A stretch of 64,000 nucleotides of DNA from GWE2-42-39 sp942493345 (GCA_942493345.1 OW818695.1:1860001-1924000); one strand, 5' to 3'. Positions 1 to 8,715 are shown, numbered from the stretch's first letter. The notes: generated by a model not told the origin, from the letters alone. Made by a program: numbers and translations.

Positions 1-581
1 CCGTATACTTCGAACCCTGCTTCAGCCAAATAATTTATCAACTGCGCTTTTGCCCCGCAACCAACATCCAAAACGGGACCGTCAAGCGTCAAATTTTCGA
101 TTCCCAAAATTTCAATTTGCATTTCAGCCGAATATTCCGCGCAAACCACGTCATCAATCAGCGGTACATTTCCAGGATAAATTTTTGCCGCAAACGGGTT
201 GGTTTGCTGAAGCCATTGTTGCAAGCGCGAATAATGTTTTTCGGCAATCGCGGTCATGTCGGTTTGTTCATCTGCGATTTCGTCGAACAAATCGCAATAA
301 ACCTGCTTCAACTCGATTTGTGCATCCTTGCCGAAATGGTAATACTGGTTCACTTTGTAAAATTCAGCCAGCGCTTTGTCAACCGTGAATTCAATTAATT
401 TTTCTTTCTCTGGAAGAGAAATTGTTTTTATAAGTTCAATTAACCCGAAGGTTTCAGCTAAAAAAGCGGGTTTATTTTCTTCTCCTGAATAAAAAATATT
501 CTTTCCGCTGTTGAAACGGAGTTGCTTTTCGATGAACTGTTGAAGTATTTCTTCTGAAAAAGTTGAATTTGAAACTGTCAT
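1..581 (-). CDS. Class I SAM-dependent methyltransferase, C-terminus cut by window edge
   Basis: The frame starts at the ATG at 581-579 and runs off the left edge, giving the first 193 residues. Near the edge the translation reads VLDVGCGAKAQLINYLAEAGFEVYG, the glycine-rich motif I that binds S-adenosylmethionine in class I methyltransferases. The roughly 160 residues before it form a helical N-terminal extension without a recognisable motif, so the substrate cannot be named. The gene lies 9 bp downstream of a small conserved-looking ORF on the same strand, so the two are probably co-transcribed. The methyltransferase fold is fairly sure; the function is unknown. Confidence 0.75.
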   Translation of the reverse strand, partial: MTVSNSTFSEEILQQFIEKQLRFNSGKNIFYSGEENKPAFLAETFGLIELIKTISLPEKEKLIEFTVDKALAEFYKVNQYYHFGKDAQIELKQVYCDLFDEIADEQTDMTAIAEKHYSRLQQWLQQTNPFAAKIYPGNVPLIDDVVCAEYSAEMQIEILGIENLTLDGPVLDVGCGAKAQLINYLAEAGFEVY

Positions 582-590
582 TTAGAGGTT

Positions 591-953
591 CTATTTGTAA
601 TATCTCCGGAAAAGAACTTTCTTCAAATCGCGGAAAATAATCTGGTGGGCAACAATTTCAATGTGGTTGTAATGCGGCAATTCCCGCGCCGCCTTTTCAA
701 TTTCGCGGTCGCCGATGTCGACCTGATACAAAACGGACATCAGCAATTCGGAGTTGGTTGCCAGCAATTTTTCAACCTGAAAAACAAGTTGCTCATGAAG
801 CTCATCGTAGGCCTGTTCCGTTTTTCCGGAGAACGTGATTTCCACACCAAACATCCCGAAATCTTTCATGATCTGCTGCGCTGTTTCAATAATAATTTCG
901 GTCCGGTTCAGGTGAGATTGGATATTATTGTTTTGAAGATCGGGCAGGTTCAT
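591..953 (-). CDS. Small hypothetical protein (120 aa)
   Basis: This is a 120-residue soluble, largely helical and acidic protein with no signal peptide or membrane segment. I do not recognise a family. It ends 9 bp before the methyltransferase start on the same strand, suggesting a two-gene unit. The central part (KTEQAYDELHEQLVFQVEKLL) looks helical. Codon use matches its neighbours and the ATG at 953 opens a clean frame, which favours a real gene over the competing plus-strand frame. Confidence 0.6.
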   Translation of the reverse strand: MNLPDLQNNNIQSHLNRTEIIIETAQQIMKDFGMFGVEITFSGKTEQAYDELHEQLVFQVEKLLATNSELLMSVLYQVDIGDREIEKAARELPHYNHIEIVAHQIIFRDLKKVLFRRYYK

Positions 954-1067
954 GATTTTGCTTCTGTAATTTTTAGGAAAGATAACCAGAATAACGCAAA
1001 AATTTCATCCGCTTATTTTTTCAAAAGTGTTTTGTGTAATTTTGGCTGAACACAAAAAATTTGGAAT

Positions 1068-1865
1068 ATGTTTTTTTCAGGAAATATATCGAAAATGAGG
1101 TCCGAATACGGGCAACCGGTTCAATACTTTTTGCCAGTAGGCGATCAGGAAATCGCGATGAACGAACTGATCGGGCGGAATATCCAACTTCGTTTCACCG
1201 GGCAAATCAACTGCATTTCCTGCGGAAAGAAAACCAAAACTTCGTTTAGCCAGGGGTTTTGTTATTCGTGCTTGCAGACTTCGCCCGAGGCCAGCGAAAC
1301 GGTGATGCGTCCCGAACTCTCGAAAGCGCACCTGGGTATTGCCCGCGACATGGATTGGGCCCGCGAACACGACCTGATTGAGCATGTGGTGTATCTTGCT
1401 TTTTCGAGCGAACTGAAAGTAGGTGTGACCCGCCATCATCAGGTTCCCGCCCGCTGGATCGATCAGGGTGCCAGCTTTGCCATTGAACTGTGCCGAACGC
1501 CCAACCGCCATATTGCCGGGGTTATCGAGGTGTGGCTGAAAAAATATTTTACCGATAAAACCAATTGGCGCGATATGCTGCAAAACCAGGTTGCCACTTC
1601 TGTTGATCTTTTGGAAGAAAAGAAAAATGCACTACAACTGCTGACCCCTGAACTTCAGAAATACTATTCCGAGAACCATAAAATCTGGGAATTTGAATAC
1701 CCGGTGCAGCAATATCCTGCAAAAATTACCAGCCTCACGTTCGACAAAAACCCGGAAATAGCGGGAATTCTCACCGGAATTAAAGGGCAGTACCTGATTT
1801 TTGGCAACGGTTCGGTTTTAAATATCCGCAAACACAACGGGTACTGGGTGGACGCGGAGATTTAA
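1068..1865 (+). CDS. DUF2797 family protein with zinc-ribbon-like cysteines
   Basis: The 265-residue protein matches what I know of DUF2797. It carries four cysteines as two CxxC pairs (C49/C52 and C65/C68) that could form a zinc ribbon. They are followed by the family's conserved core, around RPELSKAHLGIARDMDWAREH and then KVGVTRHHQVPARWIDQGA. That last segment resembles the GIY-YIG fold's conserved strand and arginine helix, but this relationship is only my impression. The protein has no signal peptide, so it is probably cytoplasmic. A TAATTTTG box at 1037-1044 fits a Bacteroidota -7 element, though no clear -33 was seen. The gene ends at a strong hairpin terminator. The biochemical function is unknown. 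Confidence 0.85.
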   Translation: MFFSGNISKMRSEYGQPVQYFLPVGDQEIAMNELIGRNIQLRFTGQINCISCGKKTKTSFSQGFCYSCLQTSPEASETVMRPELSKAHLGIARDMDWAREHDLIEHVVYLAFSSELKVGVTRHHQVPARWIDQGASFAIELCRTPNRHIAGVIEVWLKKYFTDKTNWRDMLQNQVATSVDLLEEKKNALQLLTPELQKYYSENHKIWEFEYPVQQYPAKITSLTFDKNPEIAGILTGIKGQYLIFGNGSVLNIRKHNGYWVDAEI

Positions 1866-1890
1866 ATTTTTACATATCCCTGCATTTTTA

Positions 1891-1930
1891 AAGAGAGAGG
1901 GCTTTACCGTGAAGTAAAGCCCTCTCTCTT
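1891..1930. terminator. Strong bidirectional rho-independent terminator
   Basis: A 17-bp perfect stem (1891-1907 with 1914-1930) closes a 6-nt loop and is flanked by T-rich sequence on both sides. It lies between the convergent DUF2797 and TerC genes and can serve both. Confidence 0.9.
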
Positions 1931-1947
1931 TTATAGTTTGATCATTT

Positions 1948-3000
1948 TTATTTTAAAGATTCGTCTTTCTGCGGGAATAAAATCGACAGGACAACGCTCC
2001 CGACTAAAACCGACAGAACGATATACAGCGAATACGTCGATTTAAAACCGACTTCTTCCAAATAACTGTGGAACAAAAGTTTCAGCCCAACATATACCAA
2101 GAGGATGCTTACGCCAACACTCAGGAACCTGAATTTTTCAACCATGTTGAAGATCAGGAAAAAGAGCGAACGCAAACCAATGATGGCAAAAATATTGGAG
2201 AAAAATACCACATACGGATCGAGTGAAACGGAAAAGATGGCCGGGATGGAATCCATGGCAAACAACAAATCGGTAAACTCGATGATAATCAGAACCAGGA
2301 ACAACGGCGTAAAATATGTTTTCCCTTCCTGTTTAATTGCAAAACGATCATCAACATATCCCTTGGTAATACGCAGGTGGCGCGACAGGTATTTTACCCA
2401 GCCATACTCGTGCGGGTCTTTGTGATGTTCTTCTTTCTTGAACAAGATTTTTCCGCCTTGGAAAACCAAAAATGCACCGAAAACCAACAATATCCATTCG
2501 AAACGCTGAACGAGTGCAGCGCCAGCAAAAATGAAAATAAACCGTAAAACAATGGCACCCAGGATTCCCCAAAAAAGAACCGTTTTGTAATTTTTGAAAG
2601 GAACTTTAAAACTTTTCAGCACCAAAAGAATAACGAATACATTATCAACTGAGAGAGTCTCTTCAATAAAATACCCCGACAGGTAATTCATCGACATATA
2701 ATTGCGGTATTCGGCCAGCATCCCAGCAAAGTCGGATGTGCGGAAACGCAGGTCGGGCGCATATTTCTGAACTATTTCATTCAGGCTTTCCGGCGAGTCG
2801 ATGCCATGTAGCAGATGTCCGAAAAACTTCAGGAAAAAATAAAAACAGACCGACAATATCACCCAAACAGTGGTCCAGCTCAGCGCTTCGCGCGACGAAA
2901 CAATATGTGAACCGCGGCCTACCACCAGCAGGTCGATCATCAGCACAGAAACAATAAAAACAATAAAACCAGCAAGTAATAAAAATTCGTTCGATATCAT
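1948..3000 (-). CDS. TerC/Alx-family integral membrane protein
   Basis: The 350-residue protein is almost entirely hydrophobic, with about eight or nine predicted membrane segments. It has the TerC signatures: an acidic-residue-containing helix near SVDNVFVILLVLKSF, the second half-repeat with FTDLLFAMDSIPAIFSVSLDPYVVF, and a conserved GLRSLFFLI. TerC/Alx proteins are linked to tellurite resistance and, for Alx and relatives, to manganese export. The likely role is therefore metal-ion homeostasis in the inner membrane, with the substrate unproven. It starts 6 bp after the DUF502 gene ends, which suggests co-transcription. Confidence 0.9.
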   Translation of the reverse strand: MISNEFLLLAGFIVFIVSVLMIDLLVVGRGSHIVSSREALSWTTVWVILSVCFYFFLKFFGHLLHGIDSPESLNEIVQKYAPDLRFRTSDFAGMLAEYRNYMSMNYLSGYFIEETLSVDNVFVILLVLKSFKVPFKNYKTVLFWGILGAIVLRFIFIFAGAALVQRFEWILLVFGAFLVFQGGKILFKKEEHHKDPHEYGWVKYLSRHLRITKGYVDDRFAIKQEGKTYFTPLFLVLIIIEFTDLLFAMDSIPAIFSVSLDPYVVFFSNIFAIIGLRSLFFLIFNMVEKFRFLSVGVSILLVYVGLKLLFHSYLEEVGFKSTYSLYIVLSVLVGSVVLSILFPQKDESLK

Positions 3001-3006
3001 GATTCA

Positions 3007-3576
3007 TTAATTAAAGCGTGTTACACCTCCCGAGACCATAAATTTCATGGCTTCCGAAGGGCTCATGTCAAGCGGTTTAACCGCCGCCGAATCTACGAAA
3101 AAAAGTTCGCCTGAAAAATTATAGGCGTGCGGAAAATATACAGCCAGCATTCCTTTCACTCCGACATCGTCCATACTTTCCTGTGTAATAAACCCCATTT
3201 TCCAAAGATTGTTTTCCCGGTTGAAACAAACCATCACCGGCTTGCCGAATTTTTTTTCCTTGCCAACAAAAGCCGAAAACAAATCGACGAGCGAGCTGTA
3301 AATAACTTTCAGTAACGGCGCCCGGGTGAGCAACCTGTTGACCAAAGCCTTAAATGGTTTTGCAATGATACTTTCGCCAACCAGTCCAAGCATGGTCAGA
3401 AAGATGAAAATAAAAATAGCACCCAACCCGGGTATATTTTTCCCAAACCAGTCTTTGATGTAATCGCGCAACAGTCCGTCGACAAAGTCGAACATCAGGA
3501 AGATGGTGTATGCCGTAATGATGAGTGGGGCCACCAACACCAGTCCTTGCAGGAAATACTTAAAGATGCGTTTCAT
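3007..3576 (-). CDS. DUF502 family membrane protein
   Basis: I start the gene at the ATG at 3576, giving MKRIFKYFLQGLVLVAPLIITAYTIF and 189 residues. The longer frame to 3675 would add an atypical N-terminus. DUF502 proteins have two N-terminal membrane helices (about residues 8-28 and 55-75) and a soluble C-terminal domain, as here. The conserved LTRAPLLKVIYSSLVDLFSAF and a late VSGGV also fit. The function of the family is unknown. TerC follows directly on the same strand. Confidence 0.85.
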   Translation of the reverse strand: MKRIFKYFLQGLVLVAPLIITAYTIFLMFDFVDGLLRDYIKDWFGKNIPGLGAIFIFIFLTMLGLVGESIIAKPFKALVNRLLTRAPLLKVIYSSLVDLFSAFVGKEKKFGKPVMVCFNRENNLWKMGFITQESMDDVGVKGMLAVYFPHAYNFSGELFFVDSAAVKPLDMSPSEAMKFMVSGGVTRFN

Positions 3577-3852
3577 AACTGTTGATTTTTTTTTCGAAAG
3601 ATACGAAATCAACAACGAAAAGACAGAAAGCGGGTGCGCCTTAATGGCAGAATTAACCCAGATATTAAACAGCACTTTATGTCCGGGAAGATCAAATAAA
3701 ATTATCTTTTCAACCCGGCATTATTTGGGTAAAAATGGATGCCTTTTAGTTTTCCTAAATAAATTTGAACGAATCACTTCTTTTTGCTGGTATCTCCGAA
3801 CAAATTCGACCTTTTCATGTTAAATTGATACAAAACATTTAAATCATTATTT

Positions 3853-4350
3853 ATGGCAACAATAACTTTAAAAGGGAATACAATTCATACAGTAGGGAAC
3901 CTTCCTAAAGTCGGCGATAAATTACCCGATTTCGAATTGGTGAAAAACGACCTGTCAACAATAAGTTTGAAAGATTTTGCCGGTTCGCGGCTGGTACTGA
4001 ATATTTTTCCCAGCCTGGATACAGGCACCTGTGCTGCATCGGTCCGCAACTTCAATAAACTGGCGGCCGGACTAAAAAACACAAAAGTGCTTTGCATATC
4101 GCGCGACCTCCCGTTTGCACAGTCGCGTTTCTGTGGTACTGAAGGCATCGAAAATGCAGTCACTCTTTCTGATTTCAAAACCGGGAAATTCGGCAAAGAC
4201 TATCAACTGGAAATTACAGATGGCCCATTGGCCGGATTGCATTCACGGGTGGTTATAGTCGCCAACGAAAACGGCAAGGTAATTTATACCGAACAGATCC
4301 CCGAGATTGTAAACGAACCCAACTACGACAAGGCGTTGAAAACATTGTAA
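3853..4350 (+). CDS. tpx: Thiol peroxidase (Tpx, atypical 2-Cys peroxiredoxin)
   Basis: The 165-residue length is normal for Tpx. The peroxidatic Cys60 lies in PSLDTGTCAASVR and the resolving Cys94 in SRFCGTEG, the spacing of E. coli Tpx (Cys61/Cys95). The conserved D-x-x-T-G-T-C and R (VSRDLPFAQSRF-like) elements are present. The enzyme reduces hydrogen and alkyl peroxides with electrons from thioredoxin and acts in the cytoplasm. It is a single gene, convergent with the PAP2-like gene downstream. Confidence 0.95.
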   Translation: MATITLKGNTIHTVGNLPKVGDKLPDFELVKNDLSTISLKDFAGSRLVLNIFPSLDTGTCAASVRNFNKLAAGLKNTKVLCISRDLPFAQSRFCGTEGIENAVTLSDFKTGKFGKDYQLEITDGPLAGLHSRVVIVANENGKVIYTEQIPEIVNEPNYDKALKTL

Positions 4351-4368
4351 GAAATTGATTCTTAGTTT

Positions 4369-4983
4369 TTAGAGAATCATCAATATTAAAAACATAACGA
4401 AAAAACCGAGGGCATAACCCGCATATATTTGCAATGGGTTATGCTTTTCTAATATAAGCCGCGATGTTCCGACCAGTCCAGCAATAAGAAAAACCAAAGC
4501 CATTATTTGTGAAGTATTGATTTGCAGGCGCAACGAAAGGGCGATCAAAGCGCCAGTCAATCCACCAATTGACGCCATGTGATTGCTGATTTTCCAGCGC
4601 AGGGAAACAAGCATCAGCAAGATGATCACCAGAATGGTCGAAATCAGAAATATTTTGTATATCGGGAAAATAGGCAGTCGGCCTAGCAAATAATATCCAA
4701 TGTAATAGTATATCGCGCTGAACATGAGCGGTAAAATCCGGTCGGTATTTTTATCCATCGCCCGGTTGAAGCGTTCGTTCATCGACAACAATGCAATGGT
4801 CAGCAAAGGCAAAACGCAGGTGGTGAAAAATACAATCAGGAGAATGAACTTTTTCACATCCCAGTTCATCATCGAAAAATAAAAACCGGAATAGAACAGC
4901 AACAGAAACCCGATGGAAGGAATTAATAATGGATGAAATAGTGTGGAAATCCCTTTTGCAAGAAAAGTGGTCGTATTCTTCAT
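4369..4983 (-). CDS. PAP2-like integral membrane protein
   Basis: From the ATG at 4983 the product is 204 residues with about six hydrophobic helices; a start at 5013 is possible. The C-terminal segments NHMASIGGLTGA and SRLILEKHNPLQIYAGYALGF resemble the PAP2 phosphatase motifs with SxHxA and SRxxxxxHxxxDxxxG. The canonical active-site residues are only partly present: S-N-H-M-A for S-G-H-x-x, and N-P-L-Q-I in place of Y-P-x-D-V. It may be a degenerate or specialised lipid-phosphate phosphatase relative, and activity should not be assumed. Confidence 0.7.
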   Translation of the reverse strand: MKNTTTFLAKGISTLFHPLLIPSIGFLLLFYSGFYFSMMNWDVKKFILLIVFFTTCVLPLLTIALLSMNERFNRAMDKNTDRILPLMFSAIYYYIGYYLLGRLPIFPIYKIFLISTILVIILLMLVSLRWKISNHMASIGGLTGALIALSLRLQINTSQIMALVFLIAGLVGTSRLILEKHNPLQIYAGYALGFFVMFLILMIL

Positions 4984-5081
4984 GTTCAAATTATTAAGGG
5001 TCTGAAGATACAAAACATTTAAAAACCAGCTATATCTTCAAAATTATTATCGATGCAGGCAGCAATAAATTCAGGAATCGC

Positions 5082-5834
5082 TCAATTCGAAACGTCGGCA
5101 AAAAACAATTTGGCAATTTCAACCGAAATAGGGCCGATATTTCCAAAGAGAGATTTTACAAACAATTCGTTGGCTTGTTCGTCGGCCTTGTCTGAAATGA
5201 TGCGAATGGCTGTGAATGGCAGCCCGTAATCGGCAGCCACTTGAGCAATAGCTGCACCTTCCATTTCGGTACAAAGTATTTCCGGAAATTTATCATGAAT
5301 GCGTTTCTTTCCTTCTCCCGAAGCAATAAACTGATCGCCTGTGCCAATCGCGCCTGTGTAAATATGCGGAAAGTATTCACCTTGAATATGCGGATATTCA
5401 TTTGCCAACAGGTTTGTTGTAAAACGGGTTACCGCATTGTTTGCCTTTCTTTGGATTTCTGCGTCCACGTTGAAATCGAAATCAATCCAGAACGGGCTTT
5501 CTACTTTTCCGATTCCTTTCAACAACGACAAATCGACATCGTGCTGTACCAGCGATGTGGCAACTACAATGTCGCCGATTTCCAGTCGGGGGTCCAGCGA
5601 ACCGGCCAGTCCGATAAATAAAAGCTGGTCGGCTCCAAACAGGTTGATCAGGCTCGTGACGGCAGAAGCAGCTGCAACTTTTCCCCAGCCGGAGGCGCAT
5701 ACCACAACTTCCTGTCCGTTTATTTTTCCTGAATAGTATTCCCGTGGCCCGACTTTTTCTGTTTTTAATCCTTCTATTTCGTTCTTCAACAATCCTATTT
5801 CCTGGGGCATTGCGCCGATTAATCCGGTTTTCAT
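5082..5834 (-). CDS. mtnN: 5'-methylthioadenosine/S-adenosylhomocysteine nucleosidase
   Basis: The start chosen is ATG 5834 (MKTGLIGAMPQE), which aligns with family starts; the frame opens 30 nt further upstream. Glu12 in GAMPQE is the catalytic-site glutamate, TEMEGAAIAQV supplies the ribose-binding Glu, and RIISDKAD supplies the catalytic Asp. FIGLAGSLDP is the phosphorylase/nucleosidase glycine motif. The enzyme cleaves MTA and SAH to adenine plus the thioribose, in methionine salvage and SAH detoxification. It stands alone and is divergent from the porin island. The 250 residues are slightly longer than the usual 230. Confidence 0.93.
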   Translation of the reverse strand: MKTGLIGAMPQEIGLLKNEIEGLKTEKVGPREYYSGKINGQEVVVCASGWGKVAAASAVTSLINLFGADQLLFIGLAGSLDPRLEIGDIVVATSLVQHDVDLSLLKGIGKVESPFWIDFDFNVDAEIQRKANNAVTRFTTNLLANEYPHIQGEYFPHIYTGAIGTGDQFIASGEGKKRIHDKFPEILCTEMEGAAIAQVAADYGLPFTAIRIISDKADEQANELFVKSLFGNIGPISVEIAKLFFADVSN

Positions 5835-6105
5835 GAAGATAAAGCTCTTTTTAAATTTATTCAAATCAGATTGTAAGATACAACATTAGGTGGCAAAGAT
5901 AAAGAATATAGGATAATGTTTATCGAAGCCCTGCCCGGTTTCCACAAATGCATAGTAGTCAAACGAAGGAGCAACAAAGTATGAAAAAAAATAAAACGAT
6001 CATCAGACAAAAAAATAACAGAATGAATTGGCTGTGATTTTTTTTTGCAGTCTTTTTTTTGTTTTTTTATGATGTCAATTCAAAACGCCTTTTTGCAAAG
6101 ATTTT

Positions 6106-6172
6106 TTGAATTTGAAATGAATCGTTTTATAATAATTCTTTGTCCCGGAGAAATGAGCATGCAGTACTTTTG
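6106..6172 (+). promoter_or_regulatory. Putative Pho box plus -7 promoter element of porin 1
   Basis: Heptamers at 6106 (TTGAATT), 6117 (ATGAATC) and 6128 (TATAATA) recur every 11 bp, with weaker continuation at 6138 and 6149. A TACTTTTG box at 6165-6172 matches the Bacteroidota TAnnTTTG element. The arrangement parallels the cleaner arrays before porin 2 and pstS. This copy is the least regular of the three. The rest of the 5835-6213 gap is AT-rich, with long T runs at 6030-6068 and no convincing gene. Confidence 0.6.
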
Positions 6173-6213
6173 CTGTTGGTCTTTATGTCAGGATAATAAA
6201 TAATTGTATATAG

Positions 6214-7200
6214 ATGAGACCTTTTTACCTGATTGTACTGACCCTGTTTTTGATCTCGACGAACAGTTTTTCACAAGAAAAATCAGAAGCGTTTAAACCT
6301 TGTGGAAAACCCATTGTGAAGTTTTATTCCAATTATCACACAACATTTTCAGGTGGGGAAACAAAAAAAGCTTTCGAATTGACCCGGCTTTATCTCGGTT
6401 ACGAGTATTTTTTTAGTAAAAGCCTTTCGGGGAAAGCAATTTATGACGCAGCCGTTCCGGAACCCGGGAAAAAACAGTTGGCAGGATATGTGAAAAATGC
6501 CTTTTTAAAATACGAAACACATAAAATTACTGCCGAGCTTGGATTAATTCTGACTAATCAGCTTAAATTACAGGAAGCGTTTTGGGGTCGCCGTTATTTG
6601 TTAAAATCGTTTCAGGATGAATACTGTTTTACATCGGGTGCCGACCTTGGAGTAAATGTTTCGTACCAATTTTCTGATTGGTTAAATGCCGATTTTGCTG
6701 TTTACAACGGCGAAGGATACAAAAACCTTCAATATGATAACATCTTTAAAAATGCCGTTGGTATCACCGTTATGCCAGCCAACGGACTGACCATTCGTGG
6801 CTTGTACGATTGGATGGGCAACGATGTGTACCAGCAATCGTGGATTGGCTTTGTTGGTTATTCTTCAAATAAAATCAAAGTTGCAGCAGAATACAATTAC
6901 CAGAAGAACCAAAATATGACAGAGGGACACGATTGGTATGGTCCTTCATTTTATGCGACTTTTTCAGCTTCTGAAAAGATCAAATTATTTACCCGCTTCG
7001 ATGGGCTTTCATCAAAAAAACCAGAGGAAGCAAACAATGCATGGAACCTTTCGAAAGATGGGCAATTATTTGTTTTTGGAATGGAATATACCCCGGTAAA
7101 AGGAATCAATATTGCGCCAAATTTACAGGGTTGGAATCCTGCGGACAAGAACATGCCCTATCGTTCCACTGTTTTTATCAATTGTGAGGTGTATTTTTAG
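6214..7200 (+). CDS. Outer-membrane porin, phosphate-linked (paralogue 1)
   Basis: The 328-residue protein has a cleavable signal peptide (MRPFYLIVLTLFLISTNSFSQ). It then alternates amphipathic strands and ends with an aromatic residue (EVYF), the hallmark of an outer-membrane beta barrel. It is closely similar throughout to the gene at 7516, for example NYHTTFSGGETKKAFELTR and YQQSWIGFVGY. Length, position beside the pst operon and a shared Pho-box-like promoter suggest a phosphate or polyphosphate porin of the OprO/OprP functional type. The substrate is inference. Cysteines such as C30 in KPCGKP and C154 in DEYCFTS differ from paralogue 2. Confidence 0.8.
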   Translation: MRPFYLIVLTLFLISTNSFSQEKSEAFKPCGKPIVKFYSNYHTTFSGGETKKAFELTRLYLGYEYFFSKSLSGKAIYDAAVPEPGKKQLAGYVKNAFLKYETHKITAELGLILTNQLKLQEAFWGRRYLLKSFQDEYCFTSGADLGVNVSYQFSDWLNADFAVYNGEGYKNLQYDNIFKNAVGITVMPANGLTIRGLYDWMGNDVYQQSWIGFVGYSSNKIKVAAEYNYQKNQNMTEGHDWYGPSFYATFSASEKIKLFTRFDGLSSKKPEEANNAWNLSKDGQLFVFGMEYTPVKGINIAPNLQGWNPADKNMPYRSTVFINCEVYF

Positions 7201-7416
7201 GTTTTTCAATCTTTCAGAAAAATATACGTTCTAAGAATGATTTAATGTCGTATTGAAATCCGCATAAGATACTGTTGTTCAATGTAGAATGGAATACTCA
7301 ATAGTCAGTTATAAATCATCAATTACTTAAATTTCAGCTATTTCAAACCTATAAAAAATTAATGCAGAATTCTCTGCATTAGTACCTTCTGTTTTTTATC
7401 AAACTCAGGTTTGCAA

Positions 7417-7473
7417 TTTAATTGTTTTGTATTATTCCTTTAATTCCAATGTAATGTATACATGGCACTTTTG
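7417..7473 (+). promoter_or_regulatory. Putative Pho box plus -7-like element of porin 2
   Basis: Four heptamers start at 7417 (TTTAATT), 7428 (TGTATTA), 7439 (TTTAATT) and 7450 (TGTAATG), at exactly 11-bp intervals with 4-bp spacers, as in PhoB boxes. A CACTTTTG element follows 9 bp after the last heptamer. The remaining part of the 7201-7515 gap shows no gene. The frame that opens at 7462 is 5' leader, because it aligns with non-coding leader of the other two units. Confidence 0.8.
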
Positions 7474-7515
7474 CTGGTGATCTTATATCAGGAAAAATCA
7501 CCAAATCATAAGTAT

Positions 7516-8502
7516 ATGGATAAATTTTATTTCTATGTAATGGCCATGTTGCTGCCAATGGCGAATGTTTTTTCACAAGAAAAAGCAGAAGAAATTAAAC
7601 CCTACGGAAAACCCTTTATGAAGATTTTTTCCAATTATCACACCACATTTTCAGACGGGGAAACAACAAAAGCATTTGAATTGACCAGGGCTTATCTTGG
7701 GTACGAGTATTTTTTCAGCAAAAACTTTTCAGGAAAAGCAAATATCGACATTGGCGATCCGGGCGTCGGGAAACTCCAGATGACGGCGTATATAAAAAAT
7801 GCCTACCTGAAGTACAAAGTCAACAATCTGTCTGTGGATTTTGGGTTGATTTCAACCACACAGTTTAAAGTTCAGGAAGATTTCTGGGGATTGCGCTACT
7901 TGCTGAAGTCGTTTCAGGATGAATACGGATTTGCTTCGAGTGCCGACCTTGGCGTGAGTGTTTCGTACCAGTTTGCCGATTGGGTAAATGCTGACTTTGC
8001 TGTTTACAACGGCGAAGGATATAAAAAACTCGAATCCAATAACATCTTCAAAAATGCGGTTGGGGTCACGCTTCTGCCGGTCAAAGGCCTTACCGTGCGT
8101 GGATTGTACGACTGGATGGGAAAAGATGTGTACCAGCAATCGTGGATCGGCTTTGTAGGTTATTCGGCAAAAAAATTTAGCATCGGTGCTGAATACAATT
8201 ACCAAAAAAACCAGAATATGGCTGAAGACCACGATTGGTATGGATCTTCGTTATATGCAACTTTTTTTGCATCGAAAAGAATAAATGTGTTTGCTCGTTT
8301 CGATGAACTTTCATCAAAAAAAGCAGATAGGGCAGCTAATGCATGGAATTATTCCAACGACGGGCAGTTGCTTGTTCTCGGAATGGAATACTCCCCGGTA
8401 AAAGGCATCAACATTTCACCAAATTTTCAGGGATGGAACCCGGCCGGTGAAAGTCTGCCCTGCCGTTCGACCATTTTCTTCAGTTGCGAAGTGTATTTTT
8501 AG
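7516..8502 (+). CDS. Outer-membrane porin, phosphate-linked (paralogue 2)
   Basis: The start is set at ATG 7516 (MDKFYFYVMAMLLPMANVFSQ), which gives a proper signal peptide. The upstream in-frame ATG at 7462 falls in a conserved untranslated leader. The mature protein is a beta barrel with alternating strands and a C-terminal EVYF. It is the tandem duplicate of the preceding gene, with long identical stretches such as FADWVNADFAVYNGEGYKK-like and SWIGFVGYS. Promoter and location suggest induction with the pst operon and a role in passing phosphate or phosphorylated solutes through the outer membrane. Substrate specificity is not shown by sequence. Confidence 0.82.
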   Translation: MDKFYFYVMAMLLPMANVFSQEKAEEIKPYGKPFMKIFSNYHTTFSDGETTKAFELTRAYLGYEYFFSKNFSGKANIDIGDPGVGKLQMTAYIKNAYLKYKVNNLSVDFGLISTTQFKVQEDFWGLRYLLKSFQDEYGFASSADLGVSVSYQFADWVNADFAVYNGEGYKKLESNNIFKNAVGVTLLPVKGLTVRGLYDWMGKDVYQQSWIGFVGYSAKKFSIGAEYNYQKNQNMAEDHDWYGSSLYATFFASKRINVFARFDELSSKKADRAANAWNYSNDGQLLVLGMEYSPVKGINISPNFQGWNPAGESLPCRSTIFFSCEVYF

Positions 8503-8621
8503 ATATTCTACTCTTTCGGGGGAGAATATAAAATTCAGCTATTACAAGCCGACAAAAAGTTAATGTAAAACTTTCATTATTAGAAATTCCAGTTCTTCTC
8601 AGATCGAAACCGGATTTGTAA

Positions 8622-8678
8622 TTTAATCGTTTTGTAATATTTTTTTAATTCCAATGTAATTTGTAGGTGACACCTTTA
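8622..8678 (+). promoter_or_regulatory. Putative Pho box controlling the pst-pho operon
   Basis: Four heptamers at 8622 (TTTAATC), 8633 (TGTAATA), 8644 (TTTAATT) and 8655 (TGTAATT) are spaced exactly 11 bp apart, with a possible fifth overlapping match at 8617. A CACCTTTA element lies 9 bp beyond. The flanking leader is about three-quarters identical to that of porin 2. pstS begins some 300 nt downstream. PhoB-type regulators bind direct heptamer repeats with 4-bp spacers, and such a regulator is encoded at the end of this operon. Confidence 0.8.
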
Positions 8679-8715
8679 CTGGTGATTTTATGTCGGGATA
8701 AACCATCAATCTTAA

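Noticed and set aside
5981..6037. 18-residue frame MKKNKTIIRQKNNRMNWL with a GAAGGAG upstream
   Set aside because: It has a purine-rich upstream site but is very short, lysine-rich and followed by long T runs; it cannot be told from chance in AT-rich DNA.
7462..7515. Earlier ATG start for porin 2
   Set aside because: The segment aligns with non-coding leader of porin 1 and pstS and would place non-signal sequence before the signal peptide.
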